Source of the DNA: an archaeon | Lineage (GTDB): Archaea; Micrarchaeota; Micrarchaeia; Anstonellales; Anstonellaceae | Reading direction: 5' to 3' | NCBI GenBank assembly: GCA_020056635.1 | Contig: JAGVHI010000010.1 | Coordinates: 1-55,108 of the forward strand | Length of the DNA: 55,108 nucleotides | Shown here: in pieces, positions 37,901 to 46,825 of the stretch | Layout: each line of letters begins with the position of its first letter | Numbering within the stretch: the first letter of the stretch is position 1 | The notes under the pieces: generated by a model | Seen by the model: the letters and a program-made list of their open reading frames with translations, nothing else | Told to the model about the DNA's origin: nothing | The model's database searches: none | Translations under genes and position numbers: made by a program

Positions 37901-40749
37901 ACTACATCGATTCCCCTATCCCGCAGCCTCTGATGCGCATCCTGGACCGGATCCACGCCAAACCTGAAGAATCCCCTTTGCGCTTCTCGCGGGAATCCCC
38001 CTACAGTGCCTGTTTGCTGATTTGGTGCCCTAGTGGTTTGCATTTCCTCTCCACCCGTACTTGTGGTGGGAGATGTTTTAACGGTTTGTCCCTCAGTTGG
38101 CGCGCCATACCTCTCCCTCATTATTTTATGCCCGCCCGGGTCCCCCTCTGGCCCTATCTGCAATACGCGCCTCCCTTCTCCAAGCTGGCCAGGCGTTTTC
38201 CCAGGAGGGAGCTGCGGCGGCCTATTTCCAGAAACAAGTTCCCTTGCAGACACTGCGGCATCCCTTGCCTGCGACGGGAAGTGTATTGCACCCGAAACCG
38301 CCATGTAAATGCTGTTCCCTTTCCGTATGAGCTCCACCACATTATCCAGGCTCATCTCCTGCCCCCCGGTTGCCATGCCCCAGCCTAATTTGGCGGCACT
38401 GGGCGCCTCTGCTGTTCCATGGTACACCATTATGCCGCCTGCGACAAATGCGTTCCCCTTGAGCACCGCCATCCCGACTTTGGAATTTATGAGCGGTATT
38501 TTAGAGAGCGGGGATGCGAGCATGAATGCCGAGGCGCTGACCGACTGCGCGGTCTGGCCCAAGGATGCCTCGCCCCTTGCATACGCGTCCACTGCTCCAA
38601 TCGCGTTTCCTGTAGAGGTTGTTGCATAGTATGTCCAGGATACTTTGTTCAGCGCACCCACTACCCCGGTTTTCGTAATCGCCTTTGCTGCAGTCCATCC
38701 TGCCTTGAGCCTGTTTAGCGTGCTTGCCCCCTTTGCCACCATTGCAGCCCCGCGCGCGCCTGCAACAACCGGCGCCGCAATCCCTGTGCAAATCATTATC
38801 ACATCGGCTGCAATGTCGCTCACTTTGCCAATAGTCTCCCAGCCCGTGCGCGGCGCGCTCTCATATTTTTCAGCCTTTTTCATGTTAGTGTCGAAACCCG
38901 CAAGGTTTTGCAGGCTCTGTGAAATAGCAAGCAGCGCGTTCTCCCCGGTTGCAGCCTTGCCATGCTCCCCGGAAAAACCCCTTCTTGTGAGCATCACTTC
39001 AGCGCCATCAAGCGCCCTGTACGCCGCAACAAGCGACTCGCCAGTGGCCTGTATCCTTTTTGTCTTGGCTGCCATTTCAAACGGGCCGCCTGACAGCCTT
39101 TCCCAACCCTGCTCCACGAATCCCTTCATCACTATTTTGCCCTGCTCTATCTCCTGGTTGAACCCATCAAGCGCGTTTATCCTTTGCTCAAGCTCGCTTC
39201 GTTGCCTATCCACCTCGGTTAGGAGCTGCCTTTTCACTGGCGAGAGCGAAGCGTCAATGGCCGAATTCAGCTCGGATTCGTGCGCGCTGCCCTTCACCTG
39301 GAAATCCCCTGCTCCCAGCTCAGTGATATCCTTTCCCTGCGCGCTTTTCTTGACCGAAACCGCAGCTGCTTTGCCATCATAACTAGCTGTGAAATTTGCC
39401 AATTGTGATATTCCAGAAGAATACTCTTGCCCTATCCCAAGCTGCGAATAAAGATCATTCACGCTCCTTGCATAATTCGTTGCCCAGGAAATGTAGCTGG
39501 AGGCATTTGTGAATTTCCCCTTTGCAGAGTTAAGCAGCGCATCCGCATTCTCCAGCTTTTTCTGGCAGCCTGAAGTCAGCTTTTCCATCTCTTGCTGCAC
39601 AGATGCAGCAGCCTGCTGCTGCGATTTCGGGTCGGCGCCTGCGCCAAGGAGCGCATTCTCCATTACCGAAAGCTGCTTTCGGATATCCGATTCTGCGGCC
39701 CAAAGCTGCTTTTTTGCAGCATCACAATCGCTCCAAATTGCGGTTCCCGCCCCACTCAACACATGCCTGCTCCCATCCCCCATCTCAAGGAAAAGCTTGT
39801 CTGCCCCAGCGCCGTCCTTGATGTCATCAGCATGGGCGGAATATTGCCGCACCTCCAAAATCCGCTGGCCCGCAGTGGCAGCCACAGTCATCATATTGTG
39901 CGCAACAAAAAGCGCACTCCCGGAATCATTTGCCAGCTGTGTGAACTCCTCCCCGCTTGCATCCCTGCCTGCGCCAAGCTCGCCAATAATCCTGACTCCC
40001 TCTGACAGTGCAGCCTGCGTTTTCTCCCCGCCTGCTCGGAACATCTGCGAGATATGCCCGGCGCCGCCCTGTTCCTTTGCGTATGCGGCGGAAAGCATGC
40101 TGTGCAGCTCCCCCTGGTTCTCGATATGGCTTATCTCAATCCTGTTTGAGTCAAGCTGGTTTGCAAGCACGCAAGTTGAGAGGAACGCCTCGTTTGCCTG
40201 CGCTGCCCTTCCAAGCAGTGTGCCCGCAGAATTCACGTCGATGTTCCCTGCGCCACCAAGCGCTGCAATTCCTGAACGCAACTGGTCCTGGAGAGAGAGG
40301 AGCGTTCGCGCAAGCGAATCCGAGTCCTGCGCAGAAAGCCCTGCCACTCCGGAATGCAAAAAATCTATGTTCTGAACCACGTTAGAAAGTTCTGCGTTGT
40401 AAGCTGCAAGGAGCGCCTCCCTCCCTCCAGCCACTTGGAGTATGGTTTTTCCAAATTTTTGCGCGTGCGCTTCAAGCGCCTGCAGCTCCTGCCTTTTCTG
40501 CGCTGCAAAAAGCAAATCCTTTTGCCGCTCAGCGATGAACGCAAGCGCTTCCGATTTTACAACAAGCAGCACCCTCTCATCGCCAGATTTCCCCTGCGCC
40601 TGTTGCCTCGTCCTGGCTGAAAGATTTCGCGCCTCCTCATAAACGGCCTGTATGTTCTGCGGGGTAGCCCCCCTCACCTTCTCCTCCATCACATTAAGCT
40701 CATTGATCGCATTATCGAAAGAAGCAGGTTTGCTTGCCGGGCCTCCCAT
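34996..40749 (-). CDS. Giant protein of unknown function, 1917 aa
   Basis: The longest gene in the window. The N-terminal 600 or so residues are alanine/glutamine-rich and helical, probably coiled coil, without a signal peptide. A hydrophobic zone at about 640-830 includes ADVIMICTGIAAPVVAGARG. A proline/threonine/glycine/lysine-rich linker spans about 860-1100. A second helical region with hydrophobic stretches (MMFLQLPMLFTFGPAKGSLL; an alanine/glycine-rich run near 1430-1500) follows, then helical repeats to the end. No catalytic motif was seen. The start ATG is at 40747-40749; the TATA-like box shared with the AAA gene lies 27 nt away. Its divergent pairing with the membrane AAA ATPase suggests they work together, but this is inference. 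Confidence 0.85.
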   Translation of the reverse strand: MGGPASKPASFDNAINELNVMEEKVRGATPQNIQAVYEEARNLSARTRQQAQGKSGDERVLLVVKSEALAFIAERQKDLLFAAQKRQELQALEAHAQKFGKTILQVAGGREALLAAYNAELSNVVQNIDFLHSGVAGLSAQDSDSLARTLLSLQDQLRSGIAALGGAGNIDVNSAGTLLGRAAQANEAFLSTCVLANQLDSNRIEISHIENQGELHSMLSAAYAKEQGGAGHISQMFRAGGEKTQAALSEGVRIIGELGAGRDASGEEFTQLANDSGSALFVAHNMMTVAATAGQRILEVRQYSAHADDIKDGAGADKLFLEMGDGSRHVLSGAGTAIWSDCDAAKKQLWAAESDIRKQLSVMENALLGAGADPKSQQQAAASVQQEMEKLTSGCQKKLENADALLNSAKGKFTNASSYISWATNYARSVNDLYSQLGIGQEYSSGISQLANFTASYDGKAAAVSVKKSAQGKDITELGAGDFQVKGSAHESELNSAIDASLSPVKRQLLTEVDRQRSELEQRINALDGFNQEIEQGKIVMKGFVEQGWERLSGGPFEMAAKTKRIQATGESLVAAYRALDGAEVMLTRRGFSGEHGKAATGENALLAISQSLQNLAGFDTNMKKAEKYESAPRTGWETIGKVSDIAADVIMICTGIAAPVVAGARGAAMVAKGASTLNRLKAGWTAAKAITKTGVVGALNKVSWTYYATTSTGNAIGAVDAYARGEASLGQTAQSVSASAFMLASPLSKIPLINSKVGMAVLKGNAFVAGGIMVYHGTAEAPSAAKLGWGMATGGQEMSLDNVVELIRKGNSIYMAVSGAIHFPSQARDAAVSARELVSGNRPPQLPPGKTPGQLGEGRRVLQIGPEGDPGGHKIMRERYGAPTEGQTVKTSPTTSTGGEEMQTTRAPNQQTGTVGGFPREAQRGFFRFGVDPVQDAHQRLRDRGIDVVGLPQEHLSMFSRSLNAERRAGKLSSQRAVELADGFAEFLRVRGLATPLPVQQTPPATGERRTQQPSTSQPQTGGAEQGGRRKGTAGEETPGKKKDGTKSEEKKPGEKEEEGAYKPDEQFRAKEIPKLEARWQRLRTLWSEILSSGTIKEKNGKRKIVWDENVDNANKRFMASWSKLAQEPGMRNLARAMGNTIAYPFRAVDYAWRTEVKNQEGQNMARAKQIAEQAGMMHERKDIEVLLNNFTGGITRSPRGMAQGYLTQTPQGYQMMFLQLPMLFTFGPAKGSLLLAFGGRALKRATALRGKFLDECGDILAEKLFKHRELTDGSGMTSEMQRRLLELTYKQWKSVPEKDRVARVDEVLSDNAWVTKNARIMVVRKLHEQKERLAKLGGAGKKAKEWMNRQAERVSFLEPYENMRAANAELGKQGVDATVLGLAQDKYIFGADSLGLLLKSGRVWEAIGAVAKSPARAYAQARGKKREKIKNLTNIAIAAVPAYTAWGVAANIGGIYAHGFHLGSLVLGLGTVGGYAAGGGAALYAGARRVRARTDRAAEIFSKMADKSQYEVNGQSVLGALSRDATFKGLFEHEQARVLDHLAREQRGSGKAEFESLVGGLVGNPSRMREVSRAGEQISPKEAVQVVGARVSRTKAFEKMDDAMALGLGRYVEGQVAAAPDRRAKTRELIDKLSTDENAMWAAATEGLFGRHFVPNYGMKGRARAIARVSGKEAVRGSPELLSAFGEISHSTAFRGMDYYRQLAVAQYLRHVERWGASDVLRTEAELLRNNDAYMNMVATSIVNNGWSAVGLAGIGKLRARNEIMKGWAKLGSENPAQKLAQNDAFGKLDTEGQTRVLSYLEGQRRDKGAKAMGEEASLLLGKDGNALIRVVGSGDMEMGLMFAVEPAAKPGVAKFVESFAEKGERDAMVKFLSDEYIPTDLARELGVGSTDSHQKRIDAIKDAIARKKVLEHYM

Positions 40750-40770
40750 GTTAAAATTGCACCTTGCTTG

Positions 40771-40781
40771 GCTTTTAATGC
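40771..40781. promoter_or_regulatory. Single TATA-like box between the giant gene and the AAA gene
   Basis: GCTTTTAATGC is centred about 26-27 nt from both the AAA ATG (40802) and the giant-gene ATG (40749), so both could be leaderless transcripts from one box. The whole intergenic gap is 52 nt. Confidence 0.55.
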
Positions 40782-40801
40782 TTTACTTGCGAATTTCCCA
40801 T

Positions 40802-43486
40802 ATGGCTGCGCCGATTCAGAAGGAACAGACACTTTCGCTTTCAGGGCAGCGCTTCAAGGCAAGGCTTCTTACATTGCAGCAGAACCCGAACATAGGCGCG
40901 GCGGTCTTGGTCGCATTGGGCGTTCTTTTCCTCCTGCTTGCGTTCCCGTTCTACCCTCTTCCGGTCGTCCCTCTGCTTGCAATCATCGCAGGCGCGATCG
41001 CATACCGCTACGCTCCGCTTGGGACTGCAGCCGGAATGATTCTTGCGCTCCCAGCTGTCGCCTACCAATCCCCGATTTTTGCCTGGGTGTTCCTGCCATT
41101 GCTTGCAATCACATTTTTTGAGATGTTCGAGTTCTGGGGCATAATCTCATTTTTGCAAATCGTGATTCTTGCGCCGTTCGCCCCGTTCCCGTTCAACTAC
41201 CTCTCGGGCTTCATCTACCTTGCTATGGCGCTTGCCTCGCTTTACTCGGGCTCGAAAAAGAGCATCTACATCTCAATCCCTGCAATATACTTCGTGCTTT
41301 TGCTCTCCACTATTTGGATGACGCAGAATGCAGCATATCTTCCAATCAATTCCCCTGAAGGCACATACTCCCCTGCATTTGAATACCTGCAGAGGGGAAA
41401 GCCCGAAGCGGGCTTTGCAGACATGGCATCCGGCGCAGCAGAGGGTTTCCGGTCGATGTTTTCCGAGTCCGGGCAGATGATGCCTGCATTCGGGAAAATT
41501 TTCGACAACACTGTGAAATTGTTCCTTGAGGATTCCGCCCTGCTCCAGCTTGCAAGCTGGGCAATCGTGCTCTTCGCGATTGGGTTTGTCCCCGGGCGGG
41601 TGAAGCACAGGTTCAGGCAAACGATCGTTTCTTTCTCGCTTCTTCTCATACCGCTCACCCATCTCCTTGTAGGCGCCCTAAACCCGTTTTCTGTTCTCTA
41701 CACTATCCTATCAATCGCAATCATCGCGGCGCTCGAATTCAACAAGGTCGATTTTTCGAGGGAGCAGACCCTCACGCGGCAGGAAAAGGCAAGGAAGTTC
41801 GGGAAATTCGGGATTGAGGACATGGGAAGCGGGAGCGAAACCCTGGATGATGTGGGCGGGTACGAGGATGTCAAGGCTGAATTGCGCGATGCAATCATCA
41901 CTCCTCTGCAGAAAAAAGAGCTTTCGCTCACCTACGGGCTTCGCGCGCCAAAAGGCGTCCTTTTGTTCGGCCCTCCAGGTACCGGGAAAACGATGCTCAT
42001 GCGTGCGCTTGCAAAGGAAATCGATTATGGATTCTACTACGTGAAATGCTCGGATTTGCTCTCGGAGTGGTACGGGGAGAGCGAAAAGAACATAAGCGAG
42101 CTTTTTTCAATCGCAAAGAAGAACGCGCCCGCAATCCTCTTTTTCGACGAGGTTGACTCGATCGGGAAAAAACGGGATTCGTATTCAACCGATGATGTCG
42201 CACCCAGGATAATGAGCCTGCTTTTGCAGGAGATGGACGGGTTCGGAAACCAGAAAGACGTGATAGTGATCGGCGCGACCAACGTTCCAAACCAGCTTGA
42301 TTCGGCCCTGCTTAGGCCCGGGCGCTTTGACAAGATAATATACATGCACCTGCCAGACAAGGCGGCGCGCGAGGCGATTTTCAAAGTGCACCTCAAAAAA
42401 GTGCCCCGGGTGGAGGATATCGACTATGCGCGGCTTGCCCAAATCTCAGAGCGCTACTCCGGCGCGGACATAAAGAACATCTGCACCGAAGCGATCCGCT
42501 CAGCTGCGCGCGAGGCGGTCTCAAAGGACGTAGTTATCCCTGTTTCCCAAAAGCACTTGACCGATATACTTTCGCGCGTGCGCCCGTCTGTTTCGCTTGA
42601 ATCGCTTGAGGACCAGGAGCAGTTCAGGCTCGACTTCGAGCGCAGGACCGGAAAACCTGAGGAGAAAAAGCAGGAAACCGAGAAGGAAGTGAAGTGGTCC
42701 GACGTGGTGGGCCTGGAAAAGGTGAAGCAAACCCTTCTTGAGGCAATCGAGATGCCGCTGCTTCACGAGGACCTGATCAAGCAGTTCAAAATCAAGCCGA
42801 GCAAAGGATTGCTCCTATTCGGCCCGCCCGGGTGCGGAAAAACAATGATTGTGAAAGCAGCGGCAAACGAGCTCAAGAGCGCTTTTTTGGTGCTCTCTGG
42901 CGCGGACCTCAACAAAAAAGGCTACTCGAACGCGGTGCGAGTGGTAAAAGAAACATTCAACCGCGCGCGAGAGCAGTCGCCTGCAATAATATTCATAGAT
43001 GAAATAGAGGCGATTGCGCCCGAGCGAGAAATATACGGCGGAAATATCGTGGCGCAAATCCTAACAGAGATGGACGGCATGCGGGAGCTCAAAGGGGTGA
43101 TGCTCATCGGCGCAACCAACCGCCCTTCCATGATAGATTCCGCCATGATGAGGCCAGGGAGATTCGACAAGATACTCTACATCCCGCCCCCTGACCTGCC
43201 GGCGCGCGCGCAAATATTCAGCCTGAACCTCGGGGATTCAGGAAAAGATGTGAGCATAGACGAGCTTGCAAAAACCGCTGCAGGCTTCTCTGGCGCGGAC
43301 ATAACTTCGATTTGCCAGGAGGCGAAAATGCAAATTGTGCGCGAACGAATCCGGAGCCCGAACTCCGTGCGGAAGCTTTCCACAACCGAGCTTCTCAATA
43401 TAATCCGCTCCCGGCGGCCCTCAATCACGCGAACGCAGCTTGCGGAGTTCGAAAGATTTGTGCAAGAGTACGGGGAGAGAAAGTAG
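40802..43486 (+). CDS. Membrane-anchored double-AAA ATPase (Cdc48-like ATPase domains)
   Basis: An 894-residue protein. Residues from about 30 to 320 contain roughly eight to nine membrane helices instead of the soluble Cdc48 N domain. Two AAA+ domains follow. D1 has Walker A GPPGTGKT at about 390, Walker B ILFFDEVD at about 445 and an arginine-finger LLRPGRFDK. D2 has Walker A GPPGCGKT at about 673, Walker B IIFIDEIE at about 728 and MMRPGRFDK. No protease domain is present, so it is not FtsH. It probably extracts or remodels membrane proteins. ATG 40802 fits the TATA spacing, and a longer frame overlaps the divergent gene. The closest relatives are the AAA domains of Cdc48/VAT. Confidence 0.9.
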   Translation: MAAPIQKEQTLSLSGQRFKARLLTLQQNPNIGAAVLVALGVLFLLLAFPFYPLPVVPLLAIIAGAIAYRYAPLGTAAGMILALPAVAYQSPIFAWVFLPLLAITFFEMFEFWGIISFLQIVILAPFAPFPFNYLSGFIYLAMALASLYSGSKKSIYISIPAIYFVLLLSTIWMTQNAAYLPINSPEGTYSPAFEYLQRGKPEAGFADMASGAAEGFRSMFSESGQMMPAFGKIFDNTVKLFLEDSALLQLASWAIVLFAIGFVPGRVKHRFRQTIVSFSLLLIPLTHLLVGALNPFSVLYTILSIAIIAALEFNKVDFSREQTLTRQEKARKFGKFGIEDMGSGSETLDDVGGYEDVKAELRDAIITPLQKKELSLTYGLRAPKGVLLFGPPGTGKTMLMRALAKEIDYGFYYVKCSDLLSEWYGESEKNISELFSIAKKNAPAILFFDEVDSIGKKRDSYSTDDVAPRIMSLLLQEMDGFGNQKDVIVIGATNVPNQLDSALLRPGRFDKIIYMHLPDKAAREAIFKVHLKKVPRVEDIDYARLAQISERYSGADIKNICTEAIRSAAREAVSKDVVIPVSQKHLTDILSRVRPSVSLESLEDQEQFRLDFERRTGKPEEKKQETEKEVKWSDVVGLEKVKQTLLEAIEMPLLHEDLIKQFKIKPSKGLLLFGPPGCGKTMIVKAAANELKSAFLVLSGADLNKKGYSNAVRVVKETFNRAREQSPAIIFIDEIEAIAPEREIYGGNIVAQILTEMDGMRELKGVMLIGATNRPSMIDSAMMRPGRFDKILYIPPPDLPARAQIFSLNLGDSGKDVSIDELAKTAAGFSGADITSICQEAKMQIVRERIRSPNSVRKLSTTELLNIIRSRRPSITRTQLAEFERFVQEYGERK

Positions 43487-43807
43487 CGGCATATCACTTA
43501 CTCTGGCTGAAAACTAAAACCGCAACTTCAAATTAAATTATTTTCCCTGCCAATATAAACGCTTTGCCCAAAAAATCAGGACTGATGTTTTGGGAATCAT
43601 TGCATAGGGCAAAAGGCAATGCAAGCAGACAAAAGTTTGGGGATTTTGGGGTGGCGTTGTGAACATGCGAAAACCTTGGCAGGGCTGGATTTCGCGCCAT
43701 TCTTACTGTTTTTCACACCAAAATTCGTCACCTTTAGGTGCGTCCCATAGTCATTTAACGTATCTTTATCTTTTATATGCATACTTTTGTTTATGCCACA
43801 TGACAAA
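43487..43807. other. A/T-rich intergenic region upstream of the S-layer gene
   Basis: No convincing gene. Short inverted sequences include TTTGCCC (near 43564) and GGGCAAA (near 43607). TATA-like stretches occur at about 43552-43560 and 43771-43782, so additional S-layer promoters or a small RNA are possible. A 69-codon frame on the minus strand has no recognisable features. Confidence 0.5.
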
Positions 43808-43818
43808 CTTTAAATACC
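43808..43818 (+). promoter_or_regulatory. Main promoter of the S-layer gene
   Basis: CTTTAAATACC is a good archaeal TATA box. Transcription from about 43840 would give a leader of about 140 nt, unlike the leaderless genes elsewhere in the window. Confidence 0.6.
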
Positions 43819-43848
43819 TTGCGAACGACCTTCTTGCGATTCCTAAGC

Positions 43849-43976
43849 GAGTGGCTAACATCCACTCCCGGTGGGAATTCTAAGATATGGGGGCGCAACA
43901 GTGCCAGTCGCCGTTAATTATCCTATACAGACGCGCCCCAAAGGCGACGGCAAAACAGGAATGAAACATGAGGTGA
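43849..43976 (+). promoter_or_regulatory. Structured 5' leader of the S-layer mRNA
   Basis: GAGTGG/CCACTC (43849-43854 / 43862-43867) forms a hairpin. GGGGCGC (43890-43896) pairs with GCGCCCC (43933-43939), while GTCGCC (43907-43912) pairs with GGCGAC (43943-43948). The A-B-A'-B' order is that of an H-type pseudoknot. GAGGTG (43970-43975) is the ribosome binding site, 5 nt before the ATG. It may stabilise this abundant mRNA or regulate its translation. Confidence 0.55.
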
Positions 43977-43980
43977 AAAA

Positions 43981-46647
43981 ATGAAAGGAGTAAACGTACA
44001 GAAGATCGCCGCACTTGCAGCGGGTATCGGCCTGCTGGGCGCCTCTGTAGCTGTTGCCGACGTAGTGTACGGCAGCACTCAGCTGGTTGACCAGAACGGG
44101 CAGCCCACTGTCAAGATCGTGGTGGGCTCCAAAGCCGCCGCATCCGACGGCGTCGCAGCAGCCAACATCGCGGCAGCGATCGCGAACCAGGCGTACAAGA
44201 GCGGAATGCTCACGCCGGCAGTATCAGGGACCGCAACCTGCACAGCAGGCAGCTCCACGGGCGGCTCCGGGTCGTGCACCTTCACAGACAAGAAGGTCAC
44301 ACTTGAAGTCGAGCTTCCGGGCGCAGCAGGCGGCGCAGCCATTTTTGAGACCCTGATCAACGACCATATTGACCGGAACATCGCAAACAGGGTAAACGCC
44401 GGAACAGACGACAAGTATCTATATGCGAATTCCGACACCGGCCCTGACGCAAACGCGTTCAGCGACCAGGGTGGCAACGCCTCAAGCACCGCAGCAGGCA
44501 TCGGAGTTTCGAACAACGCAGAGGCAATCTACAAGATTGGCTCCTCTTCGTTTGCGGCCCTAAAAACATCGACTCTCTCGGACGGCTCAAACAGCTACAC
44601 CGAGCAGCAGACTGCATGGCTTAAGGGCAAGACATACTATGACACCGGGACAAATGACGACTTCATTGCAGACTTGTCTTCAGGCGTCATGGCATGGAGC
44701 GCAAAGTTCACGCAGGACGACTACGGCATTCCAGTGTGCTCGAAAATCACGAACACCAATGCCGACTGGACCGACTGCCAGAACTCCGAGCTTACCGAGC
44801 GCAAGAGGATGAAAATCAACTTCCTCGGTGACACCGCATGGATTATCAGCGACATGACTGCGCCGACACAGGGCATAGGCGCAACGACCGGCATGGTCCA
44901 TGGAGGCTCGATAACCCTGGCGAAGGAGTCCGCATACCAGATAGTCAACGTCGGCGAGACGCTTGAGGCTGGTGCGATCTCAATCCGCCTGGCGGACATA
45001 TCGACTGCCACAGGGCAGACGAACGTGCACCCTGCAATCATAGACATCCTGGACTCTTCCGGAACAGTCGTGAAGCAGATACAGGTTGACCCGGGCACGA
45101 CAACGACCGAGACAATCGGCGGCGTGGACTACAAGTTCCACGTGTACCAGACAGCGCCCGGTTTCACCCTGAACGCGAAGTGGGCTGAGATTGCTGTGTA
45201 CTCCGACGAGCTCATCCTCACTGACGGGGACCAGATCGACAACGATGAGAACGAGGACTTCTACACGGTCTTGAAATGGAAGAACAAGGGTTACAAGTCT
45301 TCGACCAACACAACAGTGAACAATGCCGACGCGCTGCGGGAGATAGTCATCTTCAACGACCGAAGCAACGTGTTCACCTCTTCGAGCTACGGGCTCAAGA
45401 AGGGCGACAAGTTCAGCTTCATCGCTGACCCGGCGGTGTTCGAGCTGCAGTTCAACGGCCTTGACCTCCAGTCAAGCGACTACGACTCCCTGCACTACGA
45501 GATATTGAAAGACGGGGCGTCATTCAGGAACTGTACCAACACCAGCCAGACCATCACCCTTAACGGCGTGATCAGAGTCACATCCGATGAGAGTGCTGCG
45601 TTCACTGTAGGCAGCTACAGCGGCAACGACCTGTACTACGACTTGACGAACGACTCGGCCACCACCACTTTCGGCCGTGTGTTCATAAAGTCCACAGGCT
45701 CCACGAGCTGCTATGACATGGCTGACTCTGGAGGCCCAAGCGCCAGTGTCGACTATTATGTTGCAGGCGATGCGAAGGACACCACTTCAGGTGGTGAAAT
45801 TCTTATCACCCACAACAGTGTGCTGAACAACACAGGCGGCTTCAGCGCAATTGTCAACCTGACACTGTACGAGGACCAGGGGCGCACAAACACGACCGCG
45901 CAGCTTGCAGAGAGGCTGACTGTGATTGCAAACAACAGCCTGTCGGGCTATGGGGCAACGGTCACGGACTTCTCGTTCGTGGCAAACGCTGCGACACCAT
46001 ATGTGACCTACGTGCAGCCGCTCACCGGAATAAGCTCTGGTGGGTACGCGAAGGACAACTCTGGCGCCAACAAGGAGGAGGGATTCTACGCCAACAGGGG
46101 TACGAGGTTCTCTTCGCTTGACGGCACCAGCGCGACTTTCGAGGTGGCAAAGAGCGTCGGGCACATGATGTTCGCCATAACGTCAGTTGGCGGCAACCTG
46201 ACCTCGACCACAAGCGAGACTTTGGGCGTGGGCGCAACCACGACCTTCGGCGATGTGAAGGTGACTGTGAAAGACATCACAGGGACCGGCACATGCGCAG
46301 TAGGCCCGGGAGGCGTTCCGCTGTGCACACCCGACATGTCGGGCGTATCAGCGACCATTGACGGCCAGGCATCGCTTGAGGCATCAGTGCCATACAAGCT
46401 GCCAGCGGACTACAAGATGGTGGTCCTTGACACCCCGACTCCGTCGGCAAGTGTCCTGGTCACTGTCGGAGGCCCGATCGTGAACATGGTGACGAAAGAC
46501 GCCCTTGAGGGCTCCGACGTCAACTTCGACACCGATGCTGTAGTGGTCAAGGAAGTTGGCCAGAGCAGGATCGTGGTTGCAGGTGCAACTGCGGAAAACA
46601 CTCTGGAAGCGGCGCAGAACTTCATCAACGGCATGACACGGTCTTAA
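43981..46647 (+). CDS. S-layer protein (Methanococcus-type)
   Basis: An 888-residue surface-layer protein. An N-terminal signal peptide (about residues 1-26, with AVA-D as the likely cleavage site) leads into the S-layer N-domain with DVVYGSTQLVDQNGQPTVKI and an alanine-rich SDGVAAANIAAAIANQAY segment. Long stretches of beta-sheet, serine/threonine-rich with many N-x-S/T sequons, follow. A C-terminal S-layer domain ends with IVVAGATAENTLEAAQNFIN. The protein would cover the cell and be glycosylated. Codons are biased to C/G-ending forms, as in highly expressed genes. It has its own strong promoter, a structured leader and a T-rich terminator. Confidence 0.9.
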   Translation: MKGVNVQKIAALAAGIGLLGASVAVADVVYGSTQLVDQNGQPTVKIVVGSKAAASDGVAAANIAAAIANQAYKSGMLTPAVSGTATCTAGSSTGGSGSCTFTDKKVTLEVELPGAAGGAAIFETLINDHIDRNIANRVNAGTDDKYLYANSDTGPDANAFSDQGGNASSTAAGIGVSNNAEAIYKIGSSSFAALKTSTLSDGSNSYTEQQTAWLKGKTYYDTGTNDDFIADLSSGVMAWSAKFTQDDYGIPVCSKITNTNADWTDCQNSELTERKRMKINFLGDTAWIISDMTAPTQGIGATTGMVHGGSITLAKESAYQIVNVGETLEAGAISIRLADISTATGQTNVHPAIIDILDSSGTVVKQIQVDPGTTTTETIGGVDYKFHVYQTAPGFTLNAKWAEIAVYSDELILTDGDQIDNDENEDFYTVLKWKNKGYKSSTNTTVNNADALREIVIFNDRSNVFTSSSYGLKKGDKFSFIADPAVFELQFNGLDLQSSDYDSLHYEILKDGASFRNCTNTSQTITLNGVIRVTSDESAAFTVGSYSGNDLYYDLTNDSATTTFGRVFIKSTGSTSCYDMADSGGPSASVDYYVAGDAKDTTSGGEILITHNSVLNNTGGFSAIVNLTLYEDQGRTNTTAQLAERLTVIANNSLSGYGATVTDFSFVANAATPYVTYVQPLTGISSGGYAKDNSGANKEEGFYANRGTRFSSLDGTSATFEVAKSVGHMMFAITSVGGNLTSTTSETLGVGATTTFGDVKVTVKDITGTGTCAVGPGGVPLCTPDMSGVSATIDGQASLEASVPYKLPADYKMVVLDTPTPSASVLVTVGGPIVNMVTKDALEGSDVNFDTDAVVVKEVGQSRIVVAGATAENTLEAAQNFINGMTRS

Positions 46648-46700
46648 GCCCTGGTGAAGGAAAAGCCAAACAACGCGCGGGCGGGCAAAACCCGTTCGCG

Positions 46701-46738
46701 CCCCCTTTATTTTTTCTTTTTTCTTTCATTCTTTTTTG
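46701..46738 (+). terminator. T-rich transcription terminator after the S-layer gene
   Basis: After a C-rich start the sequence is almost entirely T with a few C/A bases (several runs of 4-6 T). That is the typical archaeal intrinsic terminator pattern, fitting a strongly transcribed gene. Another TATA box (CTTATTTAAAG, 46794-46804) for the next gene follows. Confidence 0.65.
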
Positions 46739-46825
46739 CTCATCACTTTTCCGCCAAATTTCCCCATTCCCAATTCTCGAACGATTTCCGCAACTTATTT
46801 AAAGCCAGCTTGGCACAATTTAGCC

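Noticed and set aside
39509-40375. 288-codon plus-strand frame inside the giant gene
   Set aside because: Serine/alanine-rich composition typical of an antisense shadow; no ribosome binding site or promoter.
40802-43486. FtsH-type membrane protease
   Set aside because: Two AAA domains are present and the zinc protease motif H-E-x-x-H is absent.
43560-43620. Candidate C/D box small RNA (an RTGATG-like sequence) upstream of the S-layer gene
   Set aside because: No matching D box at the right spacing and no terminal stem was found.
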